Shown: piece by piece, positions 1 through 7,067 of the stretch
How the letters are laid out: each line of letters opens with the position of its first letter
How positions within the stretch are numbered: position 1 is the first letter of the stretch
DNA from: Proteobacteria bacterium UBA3588
Lineage (GTDB): Bacteria > Pseudomonadota > Gammaproteobacteria > Thiohalomonadales > Thiohalomonadaceae
Direction: 5' to 3'
DNA length: 20,468 nt
Assembly (NCBI GenBank): GCA_002376325.1
Contig: DFMR01000189.1
Span: forward strand, 10,255-30,722
Made by a program: the position numbers and the translations under genes
Notes under the pieces: model-generated
Databases searched by the model: none
Told to the model about the DNA's origin: nothing
The model's input: only the letters and a program-made list of their open reading frames with translations

Positions 1-165
1 CACCGGGCGCCGCCGCCGAGGTTCCCCTCGCGATGCACGGAACGATCGGCGCGCGAGGCCGGGGAACGGGACTTGAGGGAACGCAACGGCGGCGGATGGC
101 GTCCAATCGGACAAGGGCAACGGCCTGGACCATAGGCCCATGACACTCTCCCGTACCACGACTTG
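1..165. other. Left-edge non-coding stretch with a strong hairpin
   Basis: No gene with recognisable family features is visible here; short open frames enter from the left edge but carry no motif. A strong inverted repeat is present: GTTCCCC (21-27) pairs with GGGGAAC (61-67) and TCGCG (28-32) with CGCGA (52-56), leaving a small bulge. It could be the end of an upstream transcript or leader structure for the tlpA-like gene. There is no T-tract after the stem, so a classical intrinsic terminator is not supported. Confidence 0.3.
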
Positions 166-702
166 ATGCGGTTAAATACGACGATGAAACTGAAAGAGAT
201 TGCGATTGCTGTGTTCGCCCTGGTGCTGGTCGGCGCAGTCGGTTATTTGTGGCTCAGTCCGAGCGGGCTTAAATCGGTGCCGAACGTCTCGGTCGACGGG
301 ATCGACGGCCACATGCTGAATCTGGCGCAATACCGCGGCCACCCGCTTCTGGTCACCTTCTGGGCCACCGACTGTCCCGGCTGCGTGCAGGAGATGCCGC
401 ATCTGGTCAAACTCTACAACGACCTGGAACCGAAGGGCTTCCGCCTGGTCGCCGTCGCCATGTCGTTTGACGTGCCGAAACAGGTACGAATCATGGTGCA
501 GGAGCGCCATCTGCCCTACACCGTGGCCATCGACAGCGACGGCAGCGCCGCCAAGGCGTTCGGCAATGTGCAACTGACACCCACGTCATTTCTCATCGAT
601 CCACAAGGGCGAATCGTGCAGCAGAAGCTGGGCAACCTCGACTTCAAACAGCTGCGCAACCGCATCCAGAGCATGCTCGGCCACGCGGGGGCCGGTGCAT
701 GA
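166..702 (+). CDS. TlpA/ResA-type membrane-anchored thioredoxin
   Basis: Thiol-disulfide oxidoreductase of the TlpA/ResA/AhpC-TSA group, about 178 residues. An N-terminal hydrophobic segment (roughly residues 10-30) should anchor it in the inner membrane with the thioredoxin domain in the periplasm. The active site is visible as WATDCPGC (Cys about 70 and 73), and a cis-Pro loop follows as TPTSF. Proteins of this family usually reduce apocytochrome c or other exported cysteines; the substrate here cannot be read from sequence. The stop overlaps the start of hemJ (ATGA), so the two are probably translationally coupled. Start choice is uncertain: TTG at 163, ATG at 166 and ATG at 184 are in frame and none has a clear ribosome binding site. 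ATG 184 would give the more compact signal anchor. Confidence 0.85.
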   Translation: MRLNTTMKLKEIAIAVFALVLVGAVGYLWLSPSGLKSVPNVSVDGIDGHMLNLAQYRGHPLLVTFWATDCPGCVQEMPHLVKLYNDLEPKGFRLVAVAMSFDVPKQVRIMVQERHLPYTVAIDSDGSAAKAFGNVQLTPTSFLIDPQGRIVQQKLGNLDFKQLRNRIQSMLGHAGAGA

Positions 703-1121
703 GTGCAGGTTACCTCTGGGTCAAGGCGTTCCACATCATCTTCGTCGTGTCGTGGTTTGCCGGCCTGTTCTACCTGCCGCGGCTGTTCGTCAACCACGCC
801 ATGGCCACGCAGCCGGCGGAGATTGCCCGCCTCAAACTGATGGAGGGCAAGCTCTACCGCTTCATGACCCCGCTGGGCGTGCTGGCGATCGCACTCGGCC
901 TCTGGCTGTGGCTCGGCTTCGGCTTCCACGGACGCTGGCTGGAGGTGAAAGTGGCGCTGGTCGTCCTGCTGGCCGGCTACCACCTCTATTGCGGCCGGCT
1001 GGTGAAACAGTTTGCCGCCGACCAAAACCGCCGCAGCGACCGCTTCTACCGCTGGTTCAACGAACTGCCCGTATTGATCCTCACCGCCATCGTGATTCTG
1101 GTCGTGGTCAAGCCGTTCTGA
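699..1121 (+). CDS. hemJ: Protoporphyrinogen IX oxidase HemJ
   Basis: Small integral membrane protein of 140 residues, the usual HemJ size (formerly UPF0093). The N-terminus WVKAFHIIFVVSWFAGLFYL is the family hallmark, including the conserved His at residue 12, followed by three further hydrophobic segments (about 55-75, 82-100 and 120-140). HemJ oxidises protoporphyrinogen IX to protoporphyrin IX, the penultimate step of heme synthesis, in place of HemG or HemY. ATG at 699 overlaps the TGA of the thioredoxin gene by four bases. HemL, an early enzyme of the same pathway, lies about 12 kb downstream. The TlpA-like neighbour suggests a link with cytochrome assembly, which is inference. Confidence 0.9.
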   Translation: MSAGYLWVKAFHIIFVVSWFAGLFYLPRLFVNHAMATQPAEIARLKLMEGKLYRFMTPLGVLAIALGLWLWLGFGFHGRWLEVKVALVVLLAGYHLYCGRLVKQFAADQNRRSDRFYRWFNELPVLILTAIVILVVVKPF

Positions 1122-1165
1122 AACCGCGCCGAGTCCCTACCTGAATCAACCAACGGGTCTAACGA

Positions 1166-1729
1166 ATGTTACGAAAAATAGGAGGCGCCCTGCTGGCGCT
1201 GCTGCTAGCCGCCATGGCGCTATTCGGCTGGCTGGTATGGGAAGGCAACTACCACACCGTACTGCGCGGCGAACTCTACCGTTCCGGCCAGTTGTCGGCA
1301 ACGCAGCTGGAGGAACATATCCGCCACGACCACATCCGCAGCATCATCAACCTGCGCGGCGCAGCACCGCGCTCTGAATGGTACCGGCAGGAGCTGGCCG
1401 TCGCCCGCAAAGAGGGGGTCGCACACAGGGACATCGACCTGTCGGCCGACGTGCCCCTGAGCGCTGCGCAGATGAAGCAGCTGGTGGCTCTGATGGCCGA
1501 CCTGCCAAAACCGCTGCTGCTCCACTGTCTGGGCGGCGCCGACCGCACCGGCCTGGCCGCGGCGCTCTATCTGTACGCGCTGAAAGGAGAACCCGCCCAA
1601 CAGGCGGACGGACAGCTGGCGCTGCGCTACGGTCACTTTCCCTACCTGATGCGGGCTGGTGTGGCGGCGATGGATGACAGCTTCAACCGCTACATCAACG
1701 CCCACCCTGCGGCGTCAGACACGAAGTGA
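1166..1729 (+). CDS. Exported dual-specificity / tyrosine phosphatase family protein
   Basis: 187 residues. A hydrophobic N-terminus (about 7-24) indicates a membrane anchor or signal peptide, so the catalytic domain should be periplasmic. The Cys-based phosphatase signature CX5R is clear in HCLGGADRTG (Cys about 121, Arg about 127). The segment SIINLRG near residue 60 and the DLSAD stretch near 91-95, which may supply the general acid, fit the DSP/PTP fold. The substrate is unknown; relatives include protein-tyrosine and phosphoinositide phosphatases. The gene follows hemJ by 44 bases and may be co-transcribed. Its 3' end overlaps the 3' end of the convergent znuA gene by 35 bases. The ribosome binding site ahead of ATG 1166 is weak. 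Confidence 0.8.
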   Translation: MLRKIGGALLALLLAAMALFGWLVWEGNYHTVLRGELYRSGQLSATQLEEHIRHDHIRSIINLRGAAPRSEWYRQELAVARKEGVAHRDIDLSADVPLSAAQMKQLVALMADLPKPLLLHCLGGADRTGLAAALYLYALKGEPAQQADGQLALRYGHFPYLMRAGVAAMDDSFNRYINAHPAASDTK

Positions 1730-2624
1730 CATGGTCCGCCAGTGCATGCATCAGTGCAAACCAAAGGTCCGGCCCCGGCGGCAATGCGGCACCCAGCGGA
1801 TCCAGCACGCCGTGCCGCACCGAAGTCCCGTCGGTAATGGCCGCCAGCAGCGGCGAGGGAAACTGAGGTTCGGAAAAGACGCAGACGGCGCCGCGCGCCT
1901 GCACCAGGCGACGCAGCGCCAGCAGTCGGCGCGCACCCGGAGGCTGTTCCGGGTCGATTGACAGGGCCCCGACCGCACGCAGGCCAAAGGCTCGATCGAA
2001 ATATTCGTAGGCATCGTGAAATACGATGAACGGCTGCTGTCGTACCGGCGCGAGCTGCCGCTCCAACACCCCGCGCAACGCCGCAATGCGCTGCTCGACC
2101 GCCGCCGCGTTGGCCCGGTAACGGCCGGCATTCGCCGGGTCGGCCGCCTCCAGCAGGATCGCCGTTGCGGCAACGATCCGCCGCGCATTCGCAGGGTCCA
2201 GCCACAGATGAGGATTGATGCTGCCGCCCGTTTCATGCAGCGGCGGCGCGGCCGCGGCCTGCTCCGACCAGACCCCCGCACGGCGTTGCGGCAGGAGTTC
2301 CATACCCGGCACCTGCTGCAACTCCAGCACCCGTGCCGACGCGCCGAGCGAGGCGATGGGTTTGGCCAGCATGCCGTCGAGTCCCTCGCCGACCCAGATG
2401 ATCACGTCGGCGTCGGCCAACGCCTGCGCATCCGAGGGGCGCAGGGCGTAGTCGTGCGGCGAACGTCCGCCGCTGATCAACAGCAGCGGCCGGCCCACGC
2501 CGGCCATCACGGCGCTCACCAGGGAATGTACCGGCGGCACATCCACCACTACCCGCGGCGCGGCGAACGCTACCGGCGGCAGGGCCAGGGAAAAAGCCCA
2601 CAGCCAAAACAAAATGCGGCGCAT
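1695..2624 (-). CDS. znuA: Zinc ABC transporter substrate-binding protein ZnuA
   Basis: Periplasmic cluster A-I metal-binding protein, about 309 residues with a signal peptide (MRRILFWLWAFSLALPPVAF, cleaved near AFAA-P). Metal-ligand positions typical of the family are visible: His33 (PPVHSL), His139 (INPHLWLDP) and His203 (FHDAYEYFD), plus a late Asp in VLDPLG. The SPHDY motif and ADVIIWVGEGLD segment are also family features. The stretch between about 110 and 135 holds one or two His only, so the His-rich loop seen in many ZnuA proteins is missing. Start ATG 2624 is chosen because GGAGGA lies seven bases upstream; an in-frame ATG at 2675 would lengthen it through the control region. It is divergent from znuCB and overlaps the phosphatase gene tail to tail. 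Confidence 0.88.
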   Translation of the reverse strand: MRRILFWLWAFSLALPPVAFAAPRVVVDVPPVHSLVSAVMAGVGRPLLLISGGRSPHDYALRPSDAQALADADVIIWVGEGLDGMLAKPIASLGASARVLELQQVPGMELLPQRRAGVWSEQAAAAPPLHETGGSINPHLWLDPANARRIVAATAILLEAADPANAGRYRANAAAVEQRIAALRGVLERQLAPVRQQPFIVFHDAYEYFDRAFGLRAVGALSIDPEQPPGARRLLALRRLVQARGAVCVFSEPQFPSPLLAAITDGTSVRHGVLDPLGAALPPGPDLWFALMHALADHVTSCLTPQGGR

Positions 2625-2641
2625 CAGCAATTCCTCCAGCG

Positions 2642-2687
2642 CAACGTCGCCGACGTTGTGTAATATCAACGGCAACGTTATAGCACA
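2642..2687. promoter_or_regulatory. Candidate Zur control region between znuA and znuC
   Basis: Two palindromic elements touch in the 110-base divergent gap. The first is perfect: CAACGTCG-C-CGACGTTG at 2642-2658. The second, 2657-2687, is imperfect, with outer arms TGTGtaATA and TATagCACA around a GC-rich centre. The AT-rich arms resemble gammaproteobacterial Zur half sites, such as the TATAAC/GTTATA core. The position, covering the leader of znuA and upstream of znuC, fits repression of both units by zinc-loaded Zur. The match to a Zur consensus is partial, so this is a candidate only. Confidence 0.45.
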
Positions 2688-2734
2688 TCGTCCGCCACGG
2701 CAGCCGCAACCGGCGGCGGCGCAGGAGCCAGCAC

Positions 2735-3505
2735 ATGAACGACGAGCAACGGCCGGTACTCGCCGAGGCCCATGGGGTAACGGTGCGCTACGGCGAACGC
2801 ACCATTCTCGACGACGTGCACCTGCGGGTCCACGCCGGGGAGATCGTCACGCTGATCGGGCCGAACGGCGCCGGCAAGTCGACCTTGGTGCGCATCATGC
2901 TCGGCTTGCAACGCCCCGACAGCGGGATGGTCAGCCTGGCCAAAGGCGTGACCATCGGCTACGTACCCCAGCGCCTGGCGGTCGAGCCGACGATGCCGCT
3001 GACCGTGCGCCGTTTCCTGACGCTGCTGAGCCGCCACCCCAAGCAGCGTCTCAGCGAGGTGTTACATCAGGTCGGGGTGGAGGAGCGCCTCGACGCCGCG
3101 ATGCAGACGCTCTCCGGCGGCGAACTACAGCGGGTGCTGCTGGCCCGCGCGCTGCTGCGCGACCCCGACCTGCTGTTCCTGGACGAGCCGGTTCAGGGCG
3201 TCGACGTCAGCGGCCAGGGTGAGTTGTATGAACTGATCGGCCGGCTGCGCGACGAACACGGCGTCGGCATCCTGATGGTGTCGCACGACCTGCACCTGGT
3301 AATGGAACGCACCGACCTGGTGTTCTGTCTCGACCAGCAGATGTGCTGTACCGGCCATCCGGAGCAGGTGAAAAAGCAACCGGCGTTCCAGACCCTGTTC
3401 CAGGCAGGGATGGGACTGGCACCCTACACCCACCACCACGACGGCCACGCACACCACACCTGGTGCCGCGACTGTCCCCAGTCGAAGGGGAAATCCCATG
3501 AGTGA
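2735..3505 (+). CDS. znuC: Zinc ABC transporter ATPase ZnuC with His/Cys-rich tail
   Basis: Cytoplasmic ATPase of the zinc importer, 256 residues. Walker A GPNGAGKST (42-50), Q-loop at YVPQ (about 79), signature LSGGELQR (126-133), Walker B LLFLDEP (146-152) and the switch His in VSHD (about 184) are all present, so it should be active. The C-terminal 30 residues are unusual in composition: THHHDGHAHH (232-241) followed by CRDC (244-247), a likely metal-binding tail. GGAG lies seven bases before ATG 2735. The TGA overlaps the start of znuB. The gene is divergent from znuA; the three together form a complete ZnuABC importer. Confidence 0.92.
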   Translation: MNDEQRPVLAEAHGVTVRYGERTILDDVHLRVHAGEIVTLIGPNGAGKSTLVRIMLGLQRPDSGMVSLAKGVTIGYVPQRLAVEPTMPLTVRRFLTLLSRHPKQRLSEVLHQVGVEERLDAAMQTLSGGELQRVLLARALLRDPDLLFLDEPVQGVDVSGQGELYELIGRLRDEHGVGILMVSHDLHLVMERTDLVFCLDQQMCCTGHPEQVKKQPAFQTLFQAGMGLAPYTHHHDGHAHHTWCRDCPQSKGKSHE

Positions 3506-4292
3506 TTTTCTGCTGCGCGCCCTGCTGGCCGGCCTCGGCGTGGCGCTGGTGACGGGACCGCTGGGCACCTTCGTGGTGTGGCGGCGCATGGCCTATTTCG
3601 GCGATACCCTGGCCCATTCGGCCCTGCTCGGCGTCGCCCTGTCGCTGGTGCTGCGCATCAACACCACCCTGACAATCACCGTGGTCTGCACGGTGCTGGC
3701 GCTGCTGCTGGTGGCGCTGCAGGCGCAGAAGCGGCTGGCCAGCGACACCCTGCTCGGCATCCTGGCCCACAGTGCGCTCTCCCTCGGCCTCATCACCATC
3801 GCCCTGGTGGAACAGATCCGCATCGACCTGATGGGCTATCTGTTCGGCGATATCCTGGCGGTGACCCGTACCGATCTCTACTGGATCGCCGGCGGCGGCC
3901 TGCTCACCCTGGTGGTGCTGGCGCTGATCTGGCGCCCGCTACTGGCGATGACGGTGCATGAGGAACTGGCCCAGGTGGAAGGGGTGCGGGTCACCCTGAT
4001 GCGCACCATTTTCGTAATACTGGTCGCCGTGGTCATCGCGGTGGCGATGAAGGTGGTGGGCATCCTGCTGATCACAGCGTTGCTGATCATCCCGGCGGCC
4101 ACCGCCCGCCACTTCGCCCGCACCCCGGAACAGATGGCGCTGATGGCAGCCGGCTTCGGCTGCCTCGCCGTGGTCGGCGGACTGTTCGGCTCGTTCCGCT
4201 GGAACCTGCCGACGGGCCCCGCCATCGTTCTCGCCGCCGCCCTGCTGTTCTTTTCCGGTCCCTACTGGCTGCCCGGCCGAAAACGCACATAG
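3498..4292 (+). CDS. znuB: Zinc ABC transporter permease ZnuB
   Basis: Inner-membrane permease of 264 residues, the normal size, with about eight hydrophobic segments along its whole length. Family features include the N-terminal GPLGTFVVWRRMAYFGDTLA and HSALLGVALSL stretches, the DLMGYLFGDIL loop, and the LLIIPAATA segment near the C-terminus. It belongs to the ABC-3 family of zinc/manganese permeases; zinc is preferred because of the ZnuC sequence and the znuA partner. It overlaps znuC by eight bases, which implies translational coupling, with a purine-rich GAAGGGGAAA ribosome binding region inside the end of znuC. Confidence 0.92.
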   Translation: MSDFLLRALLAGLGVALVTGPLGTFVVWRRMAYFGDTLAHSALLGVALSLVLRINTTLTITVVCTVLALLLVALQAQKRLASDTLLGILAHSALSLGLITIALVEQIRIDLMGYLFGDILAVTRTDLYWIAGGGLLTLVVLALIWRPLLAMTVHEELAQVEGVRVTLMRTIFVILVAVVIAVAMKVVGILLITALLIIPAATARHFARTPEQMALMAAGFGCLAVVGGLFGSFRWNLPTGPAIVLAAALLFFSGPYWLPGRKRT

Positions 4293-4340
4293 GCACCGCC
4301 TCGTCGCTGCCGCCGCACCACCAATTTGTGTCGTGCGCGG

Positions 4341-4371
4341 GCGCCGCCACGAAACGTCGTTCCGGCGGCGC
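4341..4371 (+). terminator. GC-rich hairpin downstream of znuB
   Basis: GCGCCGCC (4341-4348) pairs perfectly with GGCGGCGC (4364-4371); the loop itself contains ACGA/TCGT. It lies 48 bases after the znuB stop, between convergent genes. There is no T-tract, so it may act as a weak or factor-assisted terminator, or simply stabilise the 3' end. Confidence 0.35.
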
Positions 4372-4441
4372 ACCAGCCGTGACTGAATCGCTGCATCCGA
4401 TAACGAGAACAAACGGTCCGCGGCGGCCGCTTCGGGGCGCA

Positions 4442-4477
4442 GCGGCGGGACAGTTGGCCTCCCTGTCGTCCCGCCGC
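4442..4477 (-). terminator. GC-rich hairpin downstream of the peroxidase gene
   Basis: GCGGCGGGA (4442-4450) pairs with TCCCGCCGC (4469-4477), with a possible ACAG/CTGT extension across a short bulge. It begins 12 bases beyond the peroxidase stop on the minus strand. No T-run follows on either strand, so termination is inferred from position only. Confidence 0.35.
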
Positions 4478-4488
4478 CCGTCGATCCG

Positions 4489-5487
4489 CTAAATGAACGG
4501 CTGCGGTGCCGGGGTCCTGGCGCTGGACGGCGGCAGGATCGGCAGCTGGAACTGCGGCTGGTCGCCGGTCAGGGTCTTGAGAAAAGCCACGATCTCGGCG
4601 TTCTCCGTGGGCGAGAACTTCTTGCCGAGCTGAATGCGGCCCATGGTTTCAACGGCATCATTCAGCGTCGCGGCGGCGCCGTCGTGGAAATACGGGTAGG
4701 TCAATTCCACATTGCGCAGAGTCGGCACCTTGAACTTGAAGCGGTCGGCGTCCTCGCCGGTGACCGCATAGCGGCCTTCGGCAGGGTTGCTGGTCTTGTA
4801 GGGCTCGACGACGCCCATCTTCTGGTAGGAGTTGCCGCCTACGTTTTCGCCGTTGTGGCAAGCCACGCAGCCACTTCCCTTGAACAGCCTGTACCCCGCC
4901 AGTTCCTGGGCAGTGAGGGCGTTCCGATCACCCAGCAGCCACCGGTCGAAGCGTGAATTGGGGGTCACCAGCGTCTTCTCGAATTCGGCGATGGCCCCGG
5001 TCACCTCGTCGATGGTGACCTTGTCGCTGCCGAACACCTGTTTGAACTCCGCGACGTAGCCGGGGATCGTTGCGAGCACCCCGACGGCGAGCGTGTGGGA
5101 GAAGCCCATCTCGCCAGGGTTGGCAATGGGTCCGCCGGCCTGGGCCTGCAAATCCTTGGCGCGACCATCCCAGAACTGCGCGAGATTGAGGCTGGAATTG
5201 AGCACGGTCGGCGCGTTGATGGGTCCCTGGTGCCAATGATCGCCGATCGATGTCTGCAGGTTGTCGGTCCCTCCCCGGCTCAGGTTGTGGCACGAGTTGC
5301 ACGAGATAAATCCCGACTTGGAAAGACGCGTGTCGAAGAAGAGCTTTTTGCCGAGTTCGACCTGGGCCAGGTTGATCGTCTGCACCGGCCGGATGGGTTG
5401 GATGGGCTCCTCGGCTGCGGCAGCAGCCATGCTGCCGGCGGTGAGGAGGGCGGTTGTCACCAAATGCGACGCGAGCTTCCTTTTCAT
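4489..5487 (-). CDS. Diheme cytochrome c peroxidase
   Basis: 332-residue CcpA/MauG-family protein, the normal length for bacterial diheme peroxidases. A signal peptide (MKRKLASHLVTTALLTAGSM, cleaved around AAAA-E) sends it to the periplasm. Two heme c attachment motifs are clear: CNSCH near residue 62 and CVACH near residue 210. The PTVLNSS and FWDGRAKDL stretches and the KVPTLRNVELTYPYFHDG segment are family signatures. It should reduce hydrogen peroxide to water with electrons from a small c-type cytochrome or azurin. RBS AGGGG lies upstream of ATG 5487. The gene is a single unit, transcribed away from the iron operon, with an FNR-like site upstream. MauG-like oxygenase activity is less likely given the lone context. 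Confidence 0.92.
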   Translation of the reverse strand: MKRKLASHLVTTALLTAGSMAAAAAEEPIQPIRPVQTINLAQVELGKKLFFDTRLSKSGFISCNSCHNLSRGGTDNLQTSIGDHWHQGPINAPTVLNSSLNLAQFWDGRAKDLQAQAGGPIANPGEMGFSHTLAVGVLATIPGYVAEFKQVFGSDKVTIDEVTGAIAEFEKTLVTPNSRFDRWLLGDRNALTAQELAGYRLFKGSGCVACHNGENVGGNSYQKMGVVEPYKTSNPAEGRYAVTGEDADRFKFKVPTLRNVELTYPYFHDGAAATLNDAVETMGRIQLGKKFSPTENAEIVAFLKTLTGDQPQFQLPILPPSSARTPAPQPFI

Positions 5488-5527
5488 GCGATACCCCTTT
5501 GTCCTTAAGGATGGTTAGATCGCGTCT

Positions 5528-5570
5528 AGATTAGAGGCGGTCTAAAATACGCGCCATTGATCCACGTCAA
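5528..5570 (-). promoter_or_regulatory. FNR/Anr-type promoter of the cytochrome c peroxidase
   Basis: TTGATCCACGTCAA at 5557-5570 matches the FNR/Anr consensus TTGAT-N4-ATCAA with one mismatch. Placing its centre at -41.5 (class II geometry) puts the transcript start near 5522. A weak -10 hexamer TAATCT on the minus strand (5533-5528) falls where expected. The resulting leader is about 35 bases. Bacterial ccp genes are known targets of FNR/Anr activation under oxygen limitation. Confidence 0.7.
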
Positions 5571-5579
5571 GAAAACGTT

Positions 5580-5635
5580 AAAAACCGCCGTCGCGCAAAT
5601 TGTTTCCCACCGATAGGGCGCTTTGCTGACGGCGG
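5580..5635 (-). terminator. Intrinsic terminator of the iron/porin operon
   Basis: On the minus strand, CCGCCGTC then GCAAA-complementary bases form a long stem: CCGCCGTC/GACGGCGG (5585-5592 with 5628-5635) and GCAAA/TTTGC (5595-5599 with 5622-5626), with a small internal loop. The stem is followed on the minus strand by TTTTT (5584-5580). This is the classical shape for ending transcription arriving from the porin gene, and it insulates the peroxidase promoter directly beyond. Confidence 0.75.
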
Positions 5636-5809
5636 CTGGGCACCGGTCAACCCAGGCTACAGCGACCTCGGTCGTCCGTTGGCCGCATGCCGATATGGAT
5701 GGCGGCATCCGCGTGCAATCATCTCGCATGACCCATGGCCTGGTGGTCATCTTCGCCAAACCCTGTCCTTGGCTCATGTCATCCACGCCGCCACTTCGAT
5801 GAAATCCGT

Positions 5810-6964
5810 TCAGAAATCAATGTGTAGGCGAATGGTTGCGACCGTTGCCGCGGGATGGGTGCCCGCCGGAGCGGCAATATATTGCACATCGGGTTGCAGC
5901 GAGACATGCTCGTCCAGTACCAGCAGGTACGTGATCTCGTAGGCAGTTTCGACGCCCTGGCCGCGCAGATGCGCGCTGGCGATGCCCAGACTGAATTGAT
6001 CTTCGGGTCGCGTCGTAAAGGGTGCCGGGACGAGTACGCCAAGCTGAAAGCCGAACGGTATGGCGCTGACCCGCGGCGGACTCCAGCCGAACCGAACGAA
6101 TGCCGTCGGCGCATTCGCGTCCGCATCCAGGGCATGCTCAGCAATGGCGTAGCCACCCCACGCCGTCTTGGGCAGCGGTGCCGACGGCGGGTCGTGCGGG
6201 TGATAGCTCCAGACGCCTAGCTTGTAGGTAGTCGCGGCCGATGCACTGAGGTTCACCTCGTCCAGCAGCAGGAAGCCGCGTTGGAACGCACTGCCCCGAT
6301 CGCGCGGGTCGGCCTGAAACAGGCCGCTGCGATTGCGCCAGCGGCCGTCGTTCCAGCTCACGATGGCGCCGACGCCGGCGGTCGGATAGATGGGGGCGAC
6401 CGTATTCGCCGACCAGGTCGGCTGCACGCCGAAGCCGCTGTTGATCAGCAGTCCGGCGCTGTCGGCGACATCGAAGTAATGGTCGGCGGGAACGAGTCCC
6501 AAGTCGACGCCCCAATGCCCGGCGGCCGGCTGCTGGTGATACCACAACGTATACAGGGAACTGCGCGGAGCAGCGGCGATATTGGTGAAACCCTGCGCGT
6601 CGCCGACCAGATTGACGCTGGGTTGGTCGTCCCAGGTATGGATGAAGCTCGCCTGCAACTGCGAACCGGCAGGCAGACCGAGGGCCGCGCCGTCAACCGA
6701 TACGCCGGCCTCCAGCAGATGATCAGTCGCGTTTCCCGGCGCGATGCCGCCGTTGAGATTGGCCACGCGTTCCGAGCTCAACGACAGGCTCCCATGCACG
6801 GCGGCACCATTGCCGCCCTCATCGCCCTGCGCCGCGGCAATCGCCGCATGCGTGCCCAATATCGCCGCAAGCAACAGCCGCCGCGCCGTTCGCAGAGTAT
6901 CTGCTTCAAATGAAAGCCATCGTCGGACGGCTAGGCCTTGCACCGGTTTGTGGTAACAGAACAT
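5810..6964 (-). CDS. OprB-like outer-membrane porin
   Basis: 384 residues resembling the carbohydrate-selective porin OprB family: many alternating hydrophobic/polar strands rich in Gly, aromatic residues and Asn/Asp, and a C-terminal Phe (ATIRLHIDF), the outer-membrane beta-barrel insertion signal. Features such as GLGLVPADHYFDVADSAGLL-like text around 145-170 and NSGFGVQP nearby are typical. The signal peptide is long: a basic n-region up to about residue 30, then LLLAAILGTHAAIAAA. AAGGAGA five bases ahead of ATG 6964 supports this start. It lies 103 bases after hemP on the same strand, with no promoter or terminator seen between, so it is probably the last gene of the iron operon. The family name implies sugar uptake, but iron or a small chelate is possible here. 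Confidence 0.75.
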   Translation of the reverse strand: MFCYHKPVQGLAVRRWLSFEADTLRTARRLLLAAILGTHAAIAAAQGDEGGNGAAVHGSLSLSSERVANLNGGIAPGNATDHLLEAGVSVDGAALGLPAGSQLQASFIHTWDDQPSVNLVGDAQGFTNIAAAPRSSLYTLWYHQQPAAGHWGVDLGLVPADHYFDVADSAGLLINSGFGVQPTWSANTVAPIYPTAGVGAIVSWNDGRWRNRSGLFQADPRDRGSAFQRGFLLLDEVNLSASAATTYKLGVWSYHPHDPPSAPLPKTAWGGYAIAEHALDADANAPTAFVRFGWSPPRVSAIPFGFQLGVLVPAPFTTRPEDQFSLGIASAHLRGQGVETAYEITYLLVLDEHVSLQPDVQYIAAPAGTHPAATVATIRLHIDF

Positions 6965-6969
6965 GAGTT

Positions 6970-6994
6970 CTCCTTATCCATATACGCTAAGGAG
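6970..6994 (-). promoter_or_regulatory. Hairpin masking the porin Shine-Dalgarno sequence
   Basis: Read on the minus strand, CTCCTTA (6994-6988) is followed after 11 bases by TAAGGAG (6976-6970), the ribosome binding site of the porin gene, five bases before its ATG. The seven base pairs are perfect. Folding would hide the whole Shine-Dalgarno sequence, suggesting translational control of the porin by temperature, an antisense RNA or a protein. The complementarity is seen directly; the function is inferred. Confidence 0.5.
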
Positions 6995-7067
6995 TCGCTC
7001 CGCTGGCTGGTACCGGTCACCCATGGGCTGAACATTCCGGTGTCGTGGCTGGCTGACGACGAATGGA

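Larger units (their letters stand above)
5488..5809. other. Intergenic region between peroxidase and porin genes
   Basis: These 322 bases hold no convincing gene. From left to right they contain the peroxidase leader, an FNR-box promoter (5528-5570) and an intrinsic terminator for the incoming minus-strand porin transcript (5580-5635). The remaining roughly 175 bases form the presumed 3' untranslated part of the porin message, with no motif I recognise. A minus-strand open frame at 5526-5786 runs through both the promoter and terminator and is not accepted. Confidence 0.6.

Noticed and set aside
5526..5786. Minus-strand open frame of 86 codons between the porin and peroxidase genes
   Set aside because: It runs through the terminator hairpin and the FNR-type promoter, lacks a ribosome binding site and shows no protein family features.
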